Assembly (NCBI GenBank): GCA_963920635.1
Contig: OY987304.1
Coordinates: 31,930,365 to 31,994,364 of the forward strand
Direction of reading: 5' to 3'
DNA from: Pseudeuparius sepicola
Taxonomy: Eukaryota; Arthropoda; Insecta; Coleoptera; Anthribidae
Length of the DNA: 64,000 bases
Part shown: piece after piece, positions 1 through 11,929 of the stretch
Layout of the letters: every line of letters begins with the position of its first letter
Position numbering within the stretch: the stretch's first letter is position 1
The notes under the pieces: generated by a model
Database searches by the model: none
Seen by the model: the letters and a program-made list of their open reading frames with translations, nothing else
What the model was told of the DNA's origin: nothing
Made by a program: the position numbers and the translations under genes

Positions 1-33
1 CTAAGAAGACAAAATCGATATAGCAATTAAACT

Positions 34-792
34 TTGAATGGTGGAAGTCCGATAGGCGCAGATCCTTTGGCCATTCAAAAGAACTCTTCAGTTCGATTAT
101 TACATTTGAATCTTGATAGTATTAAATCTAAAAGCCTTATAGTAGACGTTTTGATATCTTACATTTTGGATAATAAAATTGATTTAGCGGCTATATCAGA
201 AACTTGGCTTACGAATTTTACACCTGATAGTGTATTGAATATTGCTGGTTATGTTTTGATCCGAAGGGATGGTGGGAGAGGAAAAGGTTTATTAATGTAT
301 ATAAAAAACGTAATACAATTCAAATTAATTACTGATATTGTGGCTAGCCAGTTGAAATAGATTTGGATCTCTTTTAAATTAAATACAATTGTTAACTCTT
401 TTGGGGTGGTATATGGGCGACCGGGCTTTTCAGAGGTGCGAAATTTTTTTGTAGAATTTAAGGAAAACATTTCTAAAGTATTGTTAAATAGTAATAATGT
501 AATTTGTGTTGGTGACTTTAATTTAAATCTCTTGGATATCGAGACGAAGCATACCAAATATTTTCTTTCATTATTGAATAGCTACAACATTCATCAAATG
601 AACTCGGAACCCACCAGACGGAGTACATTCAGCCATGCTTTTGGACTTTATATTGAGTTCTATAGGCCTGAATTAATTAACAATGCTGTTGTTGATAATC
701 CTATAGGGGGCACTGACCATTTCATAATAAAGTGCTCCGTAAATCTAGCATTTTCGAAGCAACAACCTACTACACACCCCTATAGGGACTAG
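34..792 (+). pseudogene. Endonuclease domain fragment of non-LTR element
   Basis: Two open pieces (34-360 and 406-792) together give an endonuclease/exonuclease/phosphatase fold. Visible motifs are the N-terminal LHLNLDSIKSK, then ISETWL, GDFNLNLLD, and GGTDHFI near the end, which matches the SDH motif of the active site with S replaced by T. A stop codon (TAG at 358-360) separates the two pieces. In intact elements this domain nicks the genomic target to prime reverse transcription. Confidence 0.8.
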
Positions 793-856
793 AAATTTTA
801 ATGAAAAAATATTCAATGCTGATTTACTTAAAACCCCGTTTTCTAATATTTACTAT

Positions 857-2680
857 GTGGAAGGTATAAACAACAAGTTAAAATTATTCAACAGTTATCT
901 TCTTGGTTTGTTTGATCGTCATGCTCCCTTTAGGACTGCGCGATTAACTGAAAGAAAATCTCCTTGGCTTACTCCTAATATAAGGTATCTTATGTATCTC
1001 AGAAATAAAGCACTTTCGAAATATAAGAAACCTAAAACGATATCTAGCTGGGAATACTACAAACAACTGAGAAATTTTGTTAGTATCGCAGTAACCAATG
1101 AGAAAAAATCCTACATTAATAGTAAATTTTCTAATAATACTCCAAAACAAAACTGGAATATGTTACAGACACTAGATGTACACAAAAAAGATACGAAGTT
1201 CCAGCACTTTTTAATGATGCAGATGCTATTAATAATTATTTTGCTGACATCTCGCATAATGCTAATTTGAATACATTATCATTCTATAGAAATAGTAGAA
1301 AAACTGGGGCAACAGATTTTAATAATTTTAAATACGCTTCAATAGCGGAAGTTCAGTCAGCGCTATTTTCTATTAAATCGCAAGCTATAGGATGTGACAA
1401 AATTGGAATTGATATGTTACTAAGATGTTGTCCAGTCATTATACCTGTTATTACGCACTTAGTAAATTACAGTATAGAAAAGAGAACTGTTCCAGAACTT
1501 TGGAAGATGTCTCACATCACTCCTCTGCCAAAAGTCAATAACCCAACGGAGTTAAAAGATCTCCGGCCAATTAGCATTTTGCCGACCGTATCAAAAGTAT
1601 TTGAAAAAATAATATGTAACCAACTAAAGGACCATATTCATACGTTAACATATTGCCTACTGTACAGTCTGGGTTTAGAACTGGTCACAGTTGTGCCACC
1701 GCGTTACTTAAAGTTATAGATGACATCTTGACGAAGGCAGATGATGGGCAGTTGTCAGCTTTAATATTGCTAGATTATTCTAAAGCCTTCGACAAAATTT
1801 GGCACTGAAGCATTGGAGTTGGTGGAAAGCTACGTGACTGGTCGTAAGCAGGTTATGGTCAATGGCTTAGAGTCGTCGGAAAGAGAAATGACACATGGTG
1901 TACCTCAAGGATCAATTGTGGGCCCCGTTTTATTTTGTATATATACTTCGCAACTCTGTATAAATATTAGAAAGTGCTCTTTACATTTTTATGCTGACGA
2001 CACCCAGCTATACCATTCTTTTGCACCAAGTAGTATAATGAATGCCAGTCTCGACATCAATAATGAGCTTGCATTGATAGGGGAAGCATCAAAAAACCAT
2101 TGTCTGGAAATAAATCCAAATAAATCCCAAATTATATTACTTGGTCCGCGGCTGGCACGGGAACAATTTCTCGGAGTCTCATTGCAGGTTGTTCGCAAAG
2201 TGAAAACCTGGGGGTGACAATTGATGATAATTTACGCTTCTTAGACCATGTTAGCCACTGCAATAGGAAAGCCTTTACAAACTTAAAAATCATTTATAGA
2301 CACAGGAAAGTGCTGAATAAAAAATTGATTGCTTTGTGTTTCACTTGTGTTATCACATTACTATTACTGTCATGTGTTGTACAATGCATGTCTGTTGGAT
2401 TCTGATAAACTCAGAATCCAGCTCATGCAAAATAATTGCGTTAGGCTTATAGGTGGCATACGGCATGGCGATCATGGTGTGACCAATGAGTTTAAATGTA
2501 TTCCATGGTTAACGATGAGGGATAGGCGAGTGTTACATTCTTTGGTTATGTTTAATAAAATTGTACTCAATAAGACGCTGGTGTATTTATATAATAAAAT
2601 CATATTTCAAGAACACAGTGCTCATAATATGAATACAAGGCAAAAATTGACCATTATCCCCCCATAACACGGCACTTCCC
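857..2680 (+). pseudogene. Reverse transcriptase of non-LTR element, broken
   Basis: Pieces at 857-1270, 1267-1719, 1813-2217 and 2329-2667 carry the linker (SPWLTPNIRYL), the RT fingers (LKDLRPISILPTVSKVFEK), a palm motif (LLDYSKAFDK near 1770-1800), GVPQGSIVGPVLF and the catalytic YADDTQLY. The last piece is the C-terminal thumb region with HNMNTRQK. The catalytic YADD is intact but the frame is broken several times. The protein would copy the element RNA at the target site. Confidence 0.85.
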
Positions 2681-2829
2681 TATTTGGGCGAGGCTTCAGC
2701 TATACGATATCAAAATTTTATGATATGGTTCCTACCGAAATAAAGGAGGTTTGTCCCTTGAAATTCAAGAGAGCAATATTGCCACATGTAAGTAATATCA
2801 TTGATGAATAGCCAGGTTGTTGTGTTGTC

Positions 2830-3584
2830 ATTGTTTTTATTGTGTTAAATATTAAATATTATTTTAACTATCTACAGGTAATGTTCATCTGAATTTCTAA
2901 TATATGTGTGTATTAGGTACATTACGGTAGGTAGGTTAAGTGAGGAAGCATGGCTACAACTTCGCCTTTTGTAATTGTTGTTGTTCCAACCAATGACTGC
3001 AATAAAGTCATTATTATTATTATTATTATCTACATGTAAATGTATTCTGTGCTACTGAGCATTGGTGTCGTGGTGATGAAATAAATAAAATCTGTTTAAA
3101 ATTCATACAAATCGAAAAAGATTTTGACCCACAAAAGTTAATTTTGTTATCATCTGTGGAGATATGAATGTAAATTTTTTAATAGAATTTCAAAGGATGC
3201 ATGCCATAGAACAGCTTCTGCTGTCATATTATGATTTGTCTTGATTGATAATGTTTTTCAAATATCTCAGAAGAAGTGTTGGACGCAAAGCTAATAACTA
3301 GGTTGAGAAATTATACAGCTTAATTAAAGCAACATATTTTAATTATCATAAAGAGAACAAATATAATAAGTAAAATGGATAGACAAGGGTATTATTGTAT
3401 TATACCCTATAGACTATAAATAATTTTTTTTAGATTATGCTTGGCTTTTCTTTAAGAAGAAAAATTTAGAGAAGAAAATTGTGACATATATCTACCTAAG
3501 CATTGCAACAATAATAAACAGTACTTGAAATGTTAAACACAACAATATACCATATTATATCGTCTTATTGGAAACTGCCTCATC
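2830..3584. other. Intergenic stretch, non-LTR 3' flank
   Basis: After the coding part there is an untranslated tail, the (TTA)n run and then AT-rich unique-looking sequence. I see no open frame of note and no inverted repeat here. Confidence 0.5.
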
Positions 3585-4195
3585 ATCACCAATTGCTAAC
3601 TGGGGTGCGATCACCAGAAGGGACTCTGGCCCCATTGGCCTCCTCATGGATTCCTCCCTAGCAAGAAAGTCTGCGGCCTCATTCCCCCACGATGCCTGAA
3701 TGCCAGGTCACCCAGGACAGAGTCACCCTGTTCGCCACCGCTAACCTGAGCAAACTCGACCTACACTCCTTTACCAAAGGGTTGTGGTATAGTTTGCCCG
3801 CAGCACTTGCAACGCTACTTTACTATCAGAGTAGAACATTATCCTAAGGCCCCTTACACAGAGTCTAGGTGACTCTTCTGCCCCCATCATTATTGCGGAC
3901 ACCTCCGCCTAGAACACTGTGGTATGCTATCCGAAGGAGGCGGTCAGCCTTTGGCCAGTTCATTACAAAAACCACCGGCCTCAGTTCCTTTACCCATTTC
4001 GGACCAGCCCATACACCAAACAAGTCCCCCTCATAGGTAATGCTATTCCCTTCACCCCACTCCTTCCTTTCCAGAAAGAGGAAGTACATTTCCAGGAAAG
4101 GCATTGCCTACTTCAGCTCAAACCACAGCTTCTGGTACCCGCAGAGCGAGACCCCAGTAACCCAGATGTTGAGGTCTCTTATTCTACCACCACCC
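3585..4195 (-). pseudogene. RNase H domain of an I/R1-like non-LTR element (5' fragment of split copy)
   Basis: Read on the minus strand, the sequence contains an RNase H: a stop-broken (V)F-x-AEVSAI, then RIMFYSDSKVALQVLRA, then GNEAADFLAREES followed by GPESLL. These are hallmark RNase H motifs of I/R1-type retrotransposons. Frames shift and one stop replaces the usual Q of FQAEV, so it is dead. The same element seems to continue at 5612-6003 on the other side of the hAT insertion at 4196-5611. Confidence 0.75.
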
Positions 4196-5611
4196 CAGTG
4201 GCGGCTGGTGCATAGATGCTGCAGTGCTGCAGAGCTCTCAAAAAATAATAATAATTATGTAATCTAATCTAACTAAAATACTAAAATATTTTACATTCGT
4301 TATTTCCGTTGTAACGCCGAAAGCCGGCGGCATACCCCGGCCTGCGGATAGGCTAATAGGCCAATGCTGAGAAGGCAACACATAAGATCGTAAGATCGAC
4401 CAGTGGAGCAACCAACCTACTCACGCTATCGTCAAGTTATTATCTGTCTGGGCCACACGAACGGGCGCTTCGAGCTCCTTCGAACACCCGCGTGCACCCC
4501 GCTCCCCCCGTACCGGCCCGTATGAGTCGCGGGATCGCCGTGATTTTAAGTGGAGCATTCGCTGCATTTAGTCCAGCGCTAGCACACGACGTCGGGTCGG
4601 GAACTGCTATAGTAATAACGCGGCCGTTAGCTTATAGTGCGTGCGTACGTGTGACGGTGATTCTGTTTTTCTTTATTGCTGACAATTATTAACGGTACTA
4701 ACAATGGAAGTGGTCTTTAATTTAATTAATGTGAATTTTTTTTTTAAATATTCATACGAAGAAAAGTTAGAATTAAAAGGAAAAGGTAGACCGTTACCAG
4801 ATATTGTTATATAAAAATCTGGTGTAAGTAGAGGGAAAAGTTACACCCGTAAATTTAATAGAGACATTTATTTAAAAAATGAATGAATTTGTGGGTGTAA
4901 CAAGAAAAATGCTTTATACTGATAACATCATTAGTGAAGCATCAGATATATAATAAGCCATGAGCCAGCAGCAAATAAACGCAACCGACCATGCAACAGT
5001 AAATTTGATCACCGGATTTCTGCTTTAGAGGTATGTGATGTTATTATAAATTGTGCAAAAGATCGATTTGATTTTAAAGAGCATCTAGTAGTTGCATCGC
5101 TTTTCTTTTCAGAAAACTTTGGAGGTTATTGCGGTAAATTTCCTGAGGATAAACTCACTTCCGTATGTTCCTTTTTTCCCACACTTGATAAAGAACGATT
5201 ACGAACTGAACTGTCTGTTATTTAGTCAAGAAATGATTGCAGAATATTCTAAAATTGTTAATAGCCAACAATCTAGGAAATACGTTGAAGTAGACTAGAA
5301 AATTATTAGAAATCGTGGTAACAGCTCCCATGACAACATCAGAGGCAGAACGATGTTTCTCAACACTAAAACGAATCAAACGTTTCTCAGAAATTCAATG
5401 ACCGAGGACCGTTTAACAGCTCTTTCCATGTTATCTATTGAAAAAAAGTTAATCTCCGAAATAGACAATTTTAATGACAAAGTAATTACAAAATTTGCGA
5501 ACCGAAAAGAACGTAGGATAGACCTCATTTATAAAAATAGGTAAGTTTTTGTTTGTTTATTTTTCCAAAAATCGCAGAACACCTTAAAAAATTTTACAGG
5601 AGCCGCCACTG
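4196..5611 (+). mobile_element. hAT DNA transposon, internally deleted (ZMYM/TTF-type transposase group)
   Basis: The element has 11-bp terminal inverted repeats (CAGTGGCGGCT left, AGCCGCCACTG right) and an 8-bp target duplication, which defines the hAT superfamily. The left third (about 4310-4640) is unusually GC rich for this window and probably the old promoter/5' region. The right third contains remains of a transposase C-terminus on the plus strand. At 1416 bp it is too short for a full transposase, so it is non-autonomous. A second element with the same ends lies at 18033-21063. Confidence 0.9.
5090..5544 (+). pseudogene. hAT transposase C-terminal dimerization domain
   Basis: Across two frames the plus strand reads FPEDKLTSVCSFFPTL, KERLRTELSV, then MTTSEAERCFSTLKRIK and FLRNSMTEDRLTALSMLSIE. 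SEAERCFS-LKRIK-LRNSM is the signature of the hAT C-terminal dimerization region in the group related to ZMYM1-like proteins. Stops and frameshifts break it and the DDE core is missing. Confidence 0.85.
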
Positions 5612-6003
5612 CACCACCCCAATGGAGGAAGCCCCACGAGAGCCTCCAGTTCCTGGGAGGGGGCAGTCTTGAGGGCCCCCGTGATGCAGAGTCAAGACAT
5701 TGTATCTTATCCAATGACGCTCTTGGTCTGGTCCTGCAAGTGCCGGACTACCAGAGGACGGCCCCATGTGTGATCATGGGTACAATCAATGCCTTGTAAA
5801 TCCAAAGCATGATCAGGACTCAATCCCCACGGCCTTCGTGAGGATATGTTACTCCAAGGTCGATTTAGAATCCAGCCAGACTCCTAGATATTTGACCTTC
5901 TTTTTGTTTTCTAGGTGGGCCTCTTGCATCTCTATAAAGGGAATGGGGTCCACCTTTCTCTTTCTGGTAAATACAACCATCTCAACCTTTGCACCATTGT
6001 GAG
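5612..6003 (-). pseudogene. C-terminal RT part of the split non-LTR element
   Basis: On the minus strand the sequence reads EMVVFTRKRKVDPIPF and KKKVKYLGVWLDSK, typical of the region after the RT palm in I/R1/Jockey elements. It adjoins the hAT right end and forms the other half of the element whose RNase H is at 3585-4195; the order on the minus strand (RT before RNase H) is correct. Confidence 0.7.
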
Positions 6004-6369
6004 AACCTCGCCCGTGCTTCACATACTTTTTATCAACAATTAAGGAATCCTACCTTCTTATAATAGGCATATTGTGTTCCCTGCAAAAGGCAAACCTTGT
6101 CCGCAGACAACAAGACACATTATACCTACTATGTAAATATTACACAAGTAGCCATAAGGATATATAATAACAAGGACAGAATAAAATATTCTGTATATAT
6201 GTATGTATAATATATATGTCTCAAGATTGGGTCGAATTCGGATGAACTGAACAAAGTCTAGTAATATGGGTACAAGTTAAATAATGTGTAGTTTATACCA
6301 AGGGGATACAGATAAGTACATATCATGATAGATAAATAATAATTTTATGTTATATTAGGCATTTCTAAA

Positions 6370-6570
6370 GTCAATTACCTGATGTATTGCATTGCGTCGT
6401 CTGCAAAGACAGCATTTTGCCTGCTGAATTTATTTTAAATAGATTTTTTATATAAATATTGAACAGAATTGGCCCCAACACAGTGCCCTGGGGCACTCCA
6501 CATTGAACATCTTTCTCGGGACTGAGAACTCACCCAACACTTACACATTGAGTTCTATTAGAAAGGTAGC
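6370..6570 (-). pseudogene. RT palm fragment of a non-LTR element
   Basis: Minus-strand translation gives VQCGVPQGTVLGPILFNIYI around 6460-6510, the RT box leading to the catalytic aspartates, followed by a degraded stretch. It may be the upstream part of the element at 5612-6003 or a separate Jockey-like copy. Confidence 0.65.
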
Positions 6571-6800
6571 TCTTTATTAATTGGCTACTTCCACTTTTTT
6601 GCACCGCAGGGACTAATGTGATCACTTTACTCCCTCTTTTGTGGAACTAAAGTGCGGCATTTACTTACTCCCTTGGGACTAAAATATATTAGTCCCATGG
6701 GAGTACAAAAATTTAGTCCCTTGGGATTAAAAGTAACAAAAACAATAGAAACTATGACCAACTATGTACTTTATTCAATAACATTAATTAAATGAACATA

Positions 6801-7013
6801 CACTCAGGTACAAAAAAACCGGGCCACCTGTATATTTTCGTATCCTCGTTTTAAACGAACAACAATATTTATATAATATTATTTATGTTATTGTTTATTA
6901 AAACAAGAATAGGAAGTCCTTTATATCAATTACAAATCAGGTTTAAACTGAAAAAAAATATACAACCGATTTTGAAAAAATATTAGGTGGCCCGTTTTTT
7001 TTGCATCTGAGTG
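6801..7013. mobile_element. Small mariner-type MITE
   Basis: Terminal inverted repeats of about 30 bp (CACTCAGGTACAAAAAAACC left; its near complement ending GCATCTGAGTG right) are flanked by TA on both sides (6799-6800, 7014-7015). Length 213 bp, no coding capacity. TA duplication points to Tc1/mariner mobilisation. Confidence 0.8.
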
Positions 7014-7132
7014 TAGTAACGAAACACAGTAGATAAAGTGCTATAAAAATAAATTCAGCGTAAACTATTTTTGGATGTACCACGAAAGTGCGGTGACAAA
7101 TAACATATATTTTTTTAATGGGACACCCTGTA

Positions 7133-9352
7133 TACTGTGTGTCCCAAATTCGATGCTCACCATTGGGATCTCAGTAACTACAAGAGATAGAGAGTCGGTT
7201 AAATGGGGAAAGTTTTAGACAATTTTATGGTCAATCTGATGCCACTGAGAAATCAAGGCTAACTGGGATCGTTTTCGAGTTATTCCCAAAAAACCGAATT
7301 TTATCATTTTCGTTTTTCTTAAATATCTTAGAAACCAATGGTTTTGCAAAGACAGGACTTTGATATTATTAAGGCACTTTTATCCAACCTTTGTAGCGGT
7401 AATGTCCGTTTCTTTAAACAAGTTTTCATTTTCGAGATATGACCCAAAACTTTTGATTTTCTTATGGACGCCATCTTGGATTTGTACAAATTCGAAATCT
7501 ACATGAAATTCTCTTTCCAATGATGTGTCACACTAATGATTTTTTCGTTAGTTCTAACACTTAAAAGCGTTTTTTTGCCTAACACTAAGTAGGCCATGAC
7601 AAGTCTGTCAAAACAAATGCAACAAACTGTTAGTGTAGTAGTAGACCATGAATAAAACTAAAAAAAGTACACAAAACGAAGTTTAATAACAAATAATCTG
7701 GAATAATAACATCAAGAGTCAAAAGAATTGTATAAAATGGGCCCCATTATTCTCGATACACCTTATTAGGCGGGAACGAACATGATTTACAGCTTTTCTT
7801 ACATGTGTTCTGTTAATATGTTGCAATGTATCTAAAACTCTTTCTTGCAATGCATCAATATCTTCTACTGGTTCTTGATAAATTATTGCATTTTTGAGGT
7901 ATCCCCAAAGATAAAAATCAAGTGGACTGAAGTCCGGCGACCTCGCAGGCCACCTAACAGGCCCACTGTTGGTTATCAATTGATGACGAAATTGATTTTC
8001 TAGATAGTATCGAACCACACCTGTATTATGTGCCGGCGCGCCGTCATGTTGATACCAAATCCTGTTATATTCCGCTAGTGGTATTTCATCTAAAAAAAAA
8101 ACCCGAGATCTCATGTCGCAGCAGTTCTAAGTATCGTGGGCCACTTAGAGTATAATCATAAATAATTACTGGACCCAGCAATCTACTTCCTGAAATAAAA
8201 AATAAGTAATGTGTATGCAGGCATCTGTACATCCGTACCCACCTAATATCCCACACCAAACATTGAATCCAAATTTTTGTTGAGATCTGGATTCCCTAAT
8301 AACATATGGGTTATTAACAGCCCAGTAATGGTGATTATGTTTATTAAAAATGCCATTGTTATGAAATCTTGTTTCATCGGTCCAGCAAATGTTTAATGGA
8401 AAGTTATCAATAACTTCACACTGATTGTTAAACGGCCTTAACTTTTGCACTATCACGGGTTTATAAGGGTGATATTTATTTTTTGTCAAGTATCTATGAA
8501 TAGTCATTTTCGGCAAAAGAGTTCTGCGACTTATCTCTCGAATTGAAATCGTCGGTGTTTCATTAATACTTTGTTCAATGTTTTCAACATCTTCTTGGTG
8601 CAATCGATTGGAACCATATTTCGGCCTGGGCACAACAAAACTCCCATGTTGTTCTAAATTCCTACTCAATCTAAGAAAAATTGAGCGGTGAGGCTGCTGC
8701 CTTTCAGGGTATAATGTATGATAAACTCTTTTTGCCACTGTACTATTTCTATAGTTTTTTATGTAACAATTGTACATATCCACCTTTTCGCTAGTACTAA
8801 ATGGCATTTTTACACATATCTCAGAACACTGACGACTTCATAACAATAAGAACAACTGAGAGTTGCATTTGTTTTGACAGACTTGTCATGGCCTACTTAG
8901 TATTAGGCAAAAAAACGCTTTTAAGTGTTAGAACTAACGAAAAAATCATTAGTGTGACACATCATTGGAAAGATAATTTCTTGTAGATTTCGAATTTGTA
9001 CAAATCCAAGATGGCGTCCATAAGAAAATCAAAAGTTGTGGGTCATATCTCGAAAATGAAAACTTTTTTAAAGAAACTGACATTACTTCTAACAAGGTTG
9101 GATAAAAGTGCCTTAATAATGTCAAAGTCCTGTCTTTGCAAAACCATCGGTTTCTAAGATATTTATGAAAAACGAAAATGATAAAATTCGTTTTTTTGGG
9201 AATAACTCGAAAACGATCTCAGTTGGCCTTGATTTCTCAGCGGCATCAGATTCGCCATAAAATTGTCTAAAACTTTCCCCATTTAACCGACTCTCTATCT
9301 CGTGTAGTTATCGAGATCCCAATGGTGAGCATCGAATTTGGGACACACTGTA
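7133..9352 (-). mobile_element. Mariner-like transposon with about 490-bp inverted repeats
   Basis: The ends begin TACTGTGTGTCCCAAATTCG and are repeated inverted; similarity between the arms continues for about 490 bp (7133-7623 against 8862-9352). TA flanks both ends. The interior carries one transposase gene on the minus strand. Ordinary mariners have repeats of about 30 bp, so these arms are very long. The element is otherwise compact, 2220 bp. Confidence 0.9.
7719..8807 (-). pseudogene. Mariner-like transposase, frameshifted
   Basis: The N-terminal piece (8166-8807) opens with MPFSTSEKVDMYNCYIKNYR, a helix-turn-helix domain, and reaches the first catalytic aspartate in CWTDETRF. The C-terminal piece (7719-8114) has the second aspartate in YQHDGAPAHN and the third in RSPDFSPLDFYLWG, about 36 residues later. 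Between the pieces the frame is lost twice: near 8180-8215 and at a 10-base homopolymer near 8092-8101. All three acidic motifs are visible, so the copy is recent. It would cut and paste the element at TA sites. Confidence 0.88.
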
Positions 9353-10056
9353 TATACGATTCTAAGGAAAATTCTAAACACATCTGAATAATGTCATTTT
9401 TTAAAAATTACTAGATTCTGAGCTATGAAGAGTTGAAAATAGGCATTTTGACTAGTTTGCACCGTTGTAGCTACAAAACTGGTTGAGATAGAACAAAATG
9501 AATTTCACATTCCTATTCTAACTTTTCAAGAGCTATCCGGTGGTGTAACTGATGGTTGGTTGATACCTTGATAGGTACCAACTTTTGGTACCAATTTTGG
9601 CACCATGCTACCAATTGGTACCAGCACCATTAGGCAGCCCTTGAAAAGTTAAGACAGAAATATGACATTCATTTTGATACACCTCAAACAGTTTCCTCGC
9701 TACAACGGTGCAAAGTATTAAATTGGTAAGGTCGAATGTTTCTTTTTTACATAAGGTCTTGTGGATTTAAAATTTCAGTTCCTGTGGTGCAAAAATAAGG
9801 GTTAAAAGGTGCACTTTAGTCTCTTGGTACATAATATACTCTTATATACTTCCTACTTCCTATATTCCCCTCATATTGACAAGTAGTTGTTTCATTGTTA
9901 CTCCCAAGAAATTGTTGTTGGTGGAACTCACACTGACCGACACGCAGACCCTAATTTATTTAGTTTTCGATGTTTTAGAACATTTTAAACCATTCTTTCT
10001 GGAAAAAGGGAATATAAATTTTCTATTTTTTTCCCAAAACAGTACTTTCACTTATA
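9353..10056. repeat. Foldback repeat (arms about 9456-9545 and 9630-9714) and flanks
   Basis: TTTGCACCGTTGTAGC at about 9456 returns inverted as GCTACAACGGTGCAAA near 9700; the arms of about 80 bp share roughly 80 percent of bases. Its centre holds repeated GGTACCA-type words. No credible gene is present. Confidence 0.65.
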
Positions 10057-10281
10057 CCGTACTTTCACCGTTTTAGTAGACATTGCAGCGCGCCGCCGTG
10101 TATTCGGCTAGGTTCGTCAGTCGTTGGCGGGGGGCGGGGCGTGTTTTTTGCTTGCAAAACTCGACTGATAAGCGGTGCGGGATTACTGTGTACTCCCCCC
10201 GCCAACGACTGACAAACCTAGCTGGACTTACATCAACGCGCGGCCTATTCCCCTATGTCTACCAAAACGGTGAAAGTACGG
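10057..10281. mobile_element. GC-rich MITE, copy 1
   Basis: Ends CCGTACTTTCACCGTTTT and its inverse, flanked by TA. The interior holds a second inverted pair, GTCAGTCGTTGGCGGGGG and its complement, around a 60-bp loop. A copy with about 93 percent identity lies at 29640-29875. The GC content is far above the surroundings. Confidence 0.85.
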
Positions 10282-10679
10282 TAGATCAGGCGACAGGTAG
10301 TTCAATAAGGAAATAATTAGTGGAAGCTGGAAATTGCTTTAATAGCTTTATTTGGACCCAGATATTACTCTCCCAAGTTTTCCCCCTCAAGCGAACTCGG
10401 CGTTGGCCCTTCTGGCCCTAAGAAGGTACCATTTTTCGTTTTTTTGCAAATATCTCCCAAACCATCAACTTTATCAACAAAATACCTATTATAAAAAATA
10501 ATCTAGAATAAATTTGCTACAAAAAAGTTCTTCACCGTTTGTCTCTAATATGAACCGTTACAATGCTACGACCATTCAAAGCGGAGTCTTTTTTGATTCT
10601 TGAGGAAAAGTTATGGAAATAATATGCCATATCAAAGTTTCTACATGTAATATAAATATCTGTCAGCATTCCAGGTGCA

Positions 10680-11505
10680 CAAGTTGTTAAGGGGGTCATT
10701 GCCCAAGGTTAGTGGAGAGAAGGTTGAACGGTAACTTTTCGGTTCACGCGATGACGTCACATATGGATATCGTGCGCATATAATATTAGCTTGTACGTGG
10801 CTTGTATGCCTGCAAGGTTAGTAAAGAGCTAAATATCAGGAGAATAATATCTAATTATTTGTTTTACAATACACCTGCATGATTTTTATGTTTTAATTGA
10901 GATAATGCACTATAAAAACATAATATCTATAAAACTGTCCAAAGATAGTGTAAAAATCGCCACACACGTTTAAACAAACAAGCTAAAATCAAGGTTATTT
11001 AAATGAGCTAAAACCAGAGAATGCTAAACCATCTGAATGCATGTAAACTCAAAGCAATGTATCCATTTTATCCACATGTGACGTCACATCCTTCCCCTCC
11101 CCGCTCGCCTCACCCGAGTTACCGTTCAACCTGTTCTCTCTACTAACCTTGGGCGTTGCCGACAGAGAAAGCGAGGTTAGATTTCATATTTTTTTAAGTT
11201 TTATAGCATAAAATCTAATAACATTTTACCTGCAAAAATTTAGTACAAACATCTCTTGTCTTCATTTTAATCATAAGATCTTACAAGCAGTGCTTTGTTT
11301 TATAGGTTATGAAAACCTTGGGATAAATAATAATAATTCCAGTGCATGTGCTTTTAAGATCTTATGATAAAAATGAAGACATAAATGTTTGTACTAAATT
11401 TTTGCCAGGTAAAATGTTATTAGATTTTATGCTATACAACTTAAAAAAATACGAAATGTAACCTCACTTTCTCTGTTGGCAACCCCCCCTTAACTTGTTA
11501 CAACA
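10680..11505. mobile_element. Palindromic MITE nested in the 10288-12807 element
   Basis: AAGTTGTTAAGGGGG on the left pairs with CCCCCCTTAACTTG on the right, and the next part of the arms (GACAGAGAAAGCGAGGTTA at about 11161; inverse near 11460) continues the pairing. The left arm is split by another insertion at about 10702-11153. Confidence 0.75.
10702..11153. mobile_element. Foldback MITE with CCCAAGGTTAG termini
   Basis: CCCAAGGTTAGTGGAGAGAA and GGTTGAACGGTAAC return inverted as GTTACCGTTCAACC and CTACTAACCTTGGG. Length 452 bp. It sits within the left arm of the palindrome at 10680-11505, so it is younger than that element. Flanking CATTG and CGTTG may be a decayed target duplication. Confidence 0.75.
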
Positions 11506-11929
11506 TTTACAGCTTTTCAATGTAAACAGCTGTGGTAAAGTACCTACGATTAGTATTATTAGTGAGTAGTATTGACATAAAATCACTCTTTTCCACACCA
11601 CCTGGCGGTAGAGTAAATGGCGAGCTTTTTTTTAAGTGGTGTCCCTAGGAGGCCTAATCCACTGTTCAAATGTCAAAGTTAGTTGATTTTCAAGCGAAGG
11701 CTGGCAATCTTGATCGTCTGCCTCAATTTCTCCGTTATCGCTTTCATCGTCTGCATCGGTACATTTGTCCGATGTCACAGGGCGCTCAAGATTAACATCG
11801 ATCTCCGTCACAATCATCCATATCATCTTCCTCGGCAGCATTTGTACAGGGTGTCCCATTTTGGGTGTTTTTCTCAAAAATCTCGGTTATTATTAAAGCT
11901 AGAGGGTTGCGGTTTTCACATCACTGTAC

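Larger units (their letters stand above)
1..3029 (+). mobile_element. Degenerate Jockey/CR1-like non-LTR retrotransposon
   Basis: The stretch reads, in order, as an apurinic-type endonuclease, a reverse transcriptase and a C-terminal tail, all on the plus strand but spread over several frames with stops. It ends in a short (TTA)n run at about 3010-3029, a typical non-LTR 3' tail. The 5' end lies outside the window or is truncated. The frames change at least six times, so the copy is dead. The Jockey/CR1 assignment rests on domain order and motif style; the exact clade cannot be fixed without a tree. Confidence 0.85.
4188..5619. repeat. 8-bp target-site duplication CACCACCC around hAT element
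   Basis: CACCACCC is found at 4188-4195 directly before the left terminal repeat and again at 5612-5619 directly after the right one. Removing the element and one copy rejoins the surrounding minus-strand retrotransposon sequence, which is direct evidence for the insertion event. Confidence 0.9.

Noticed and set aside
11632..11877. Minus-strand acidic ORF (ADDESDNGEIEADDQ), like a piggyBac N-terminus
   Set aside because: Too short, no transposase domain follows and the flanks do not end in TTAA; it may only be low-complexity coding remnant.
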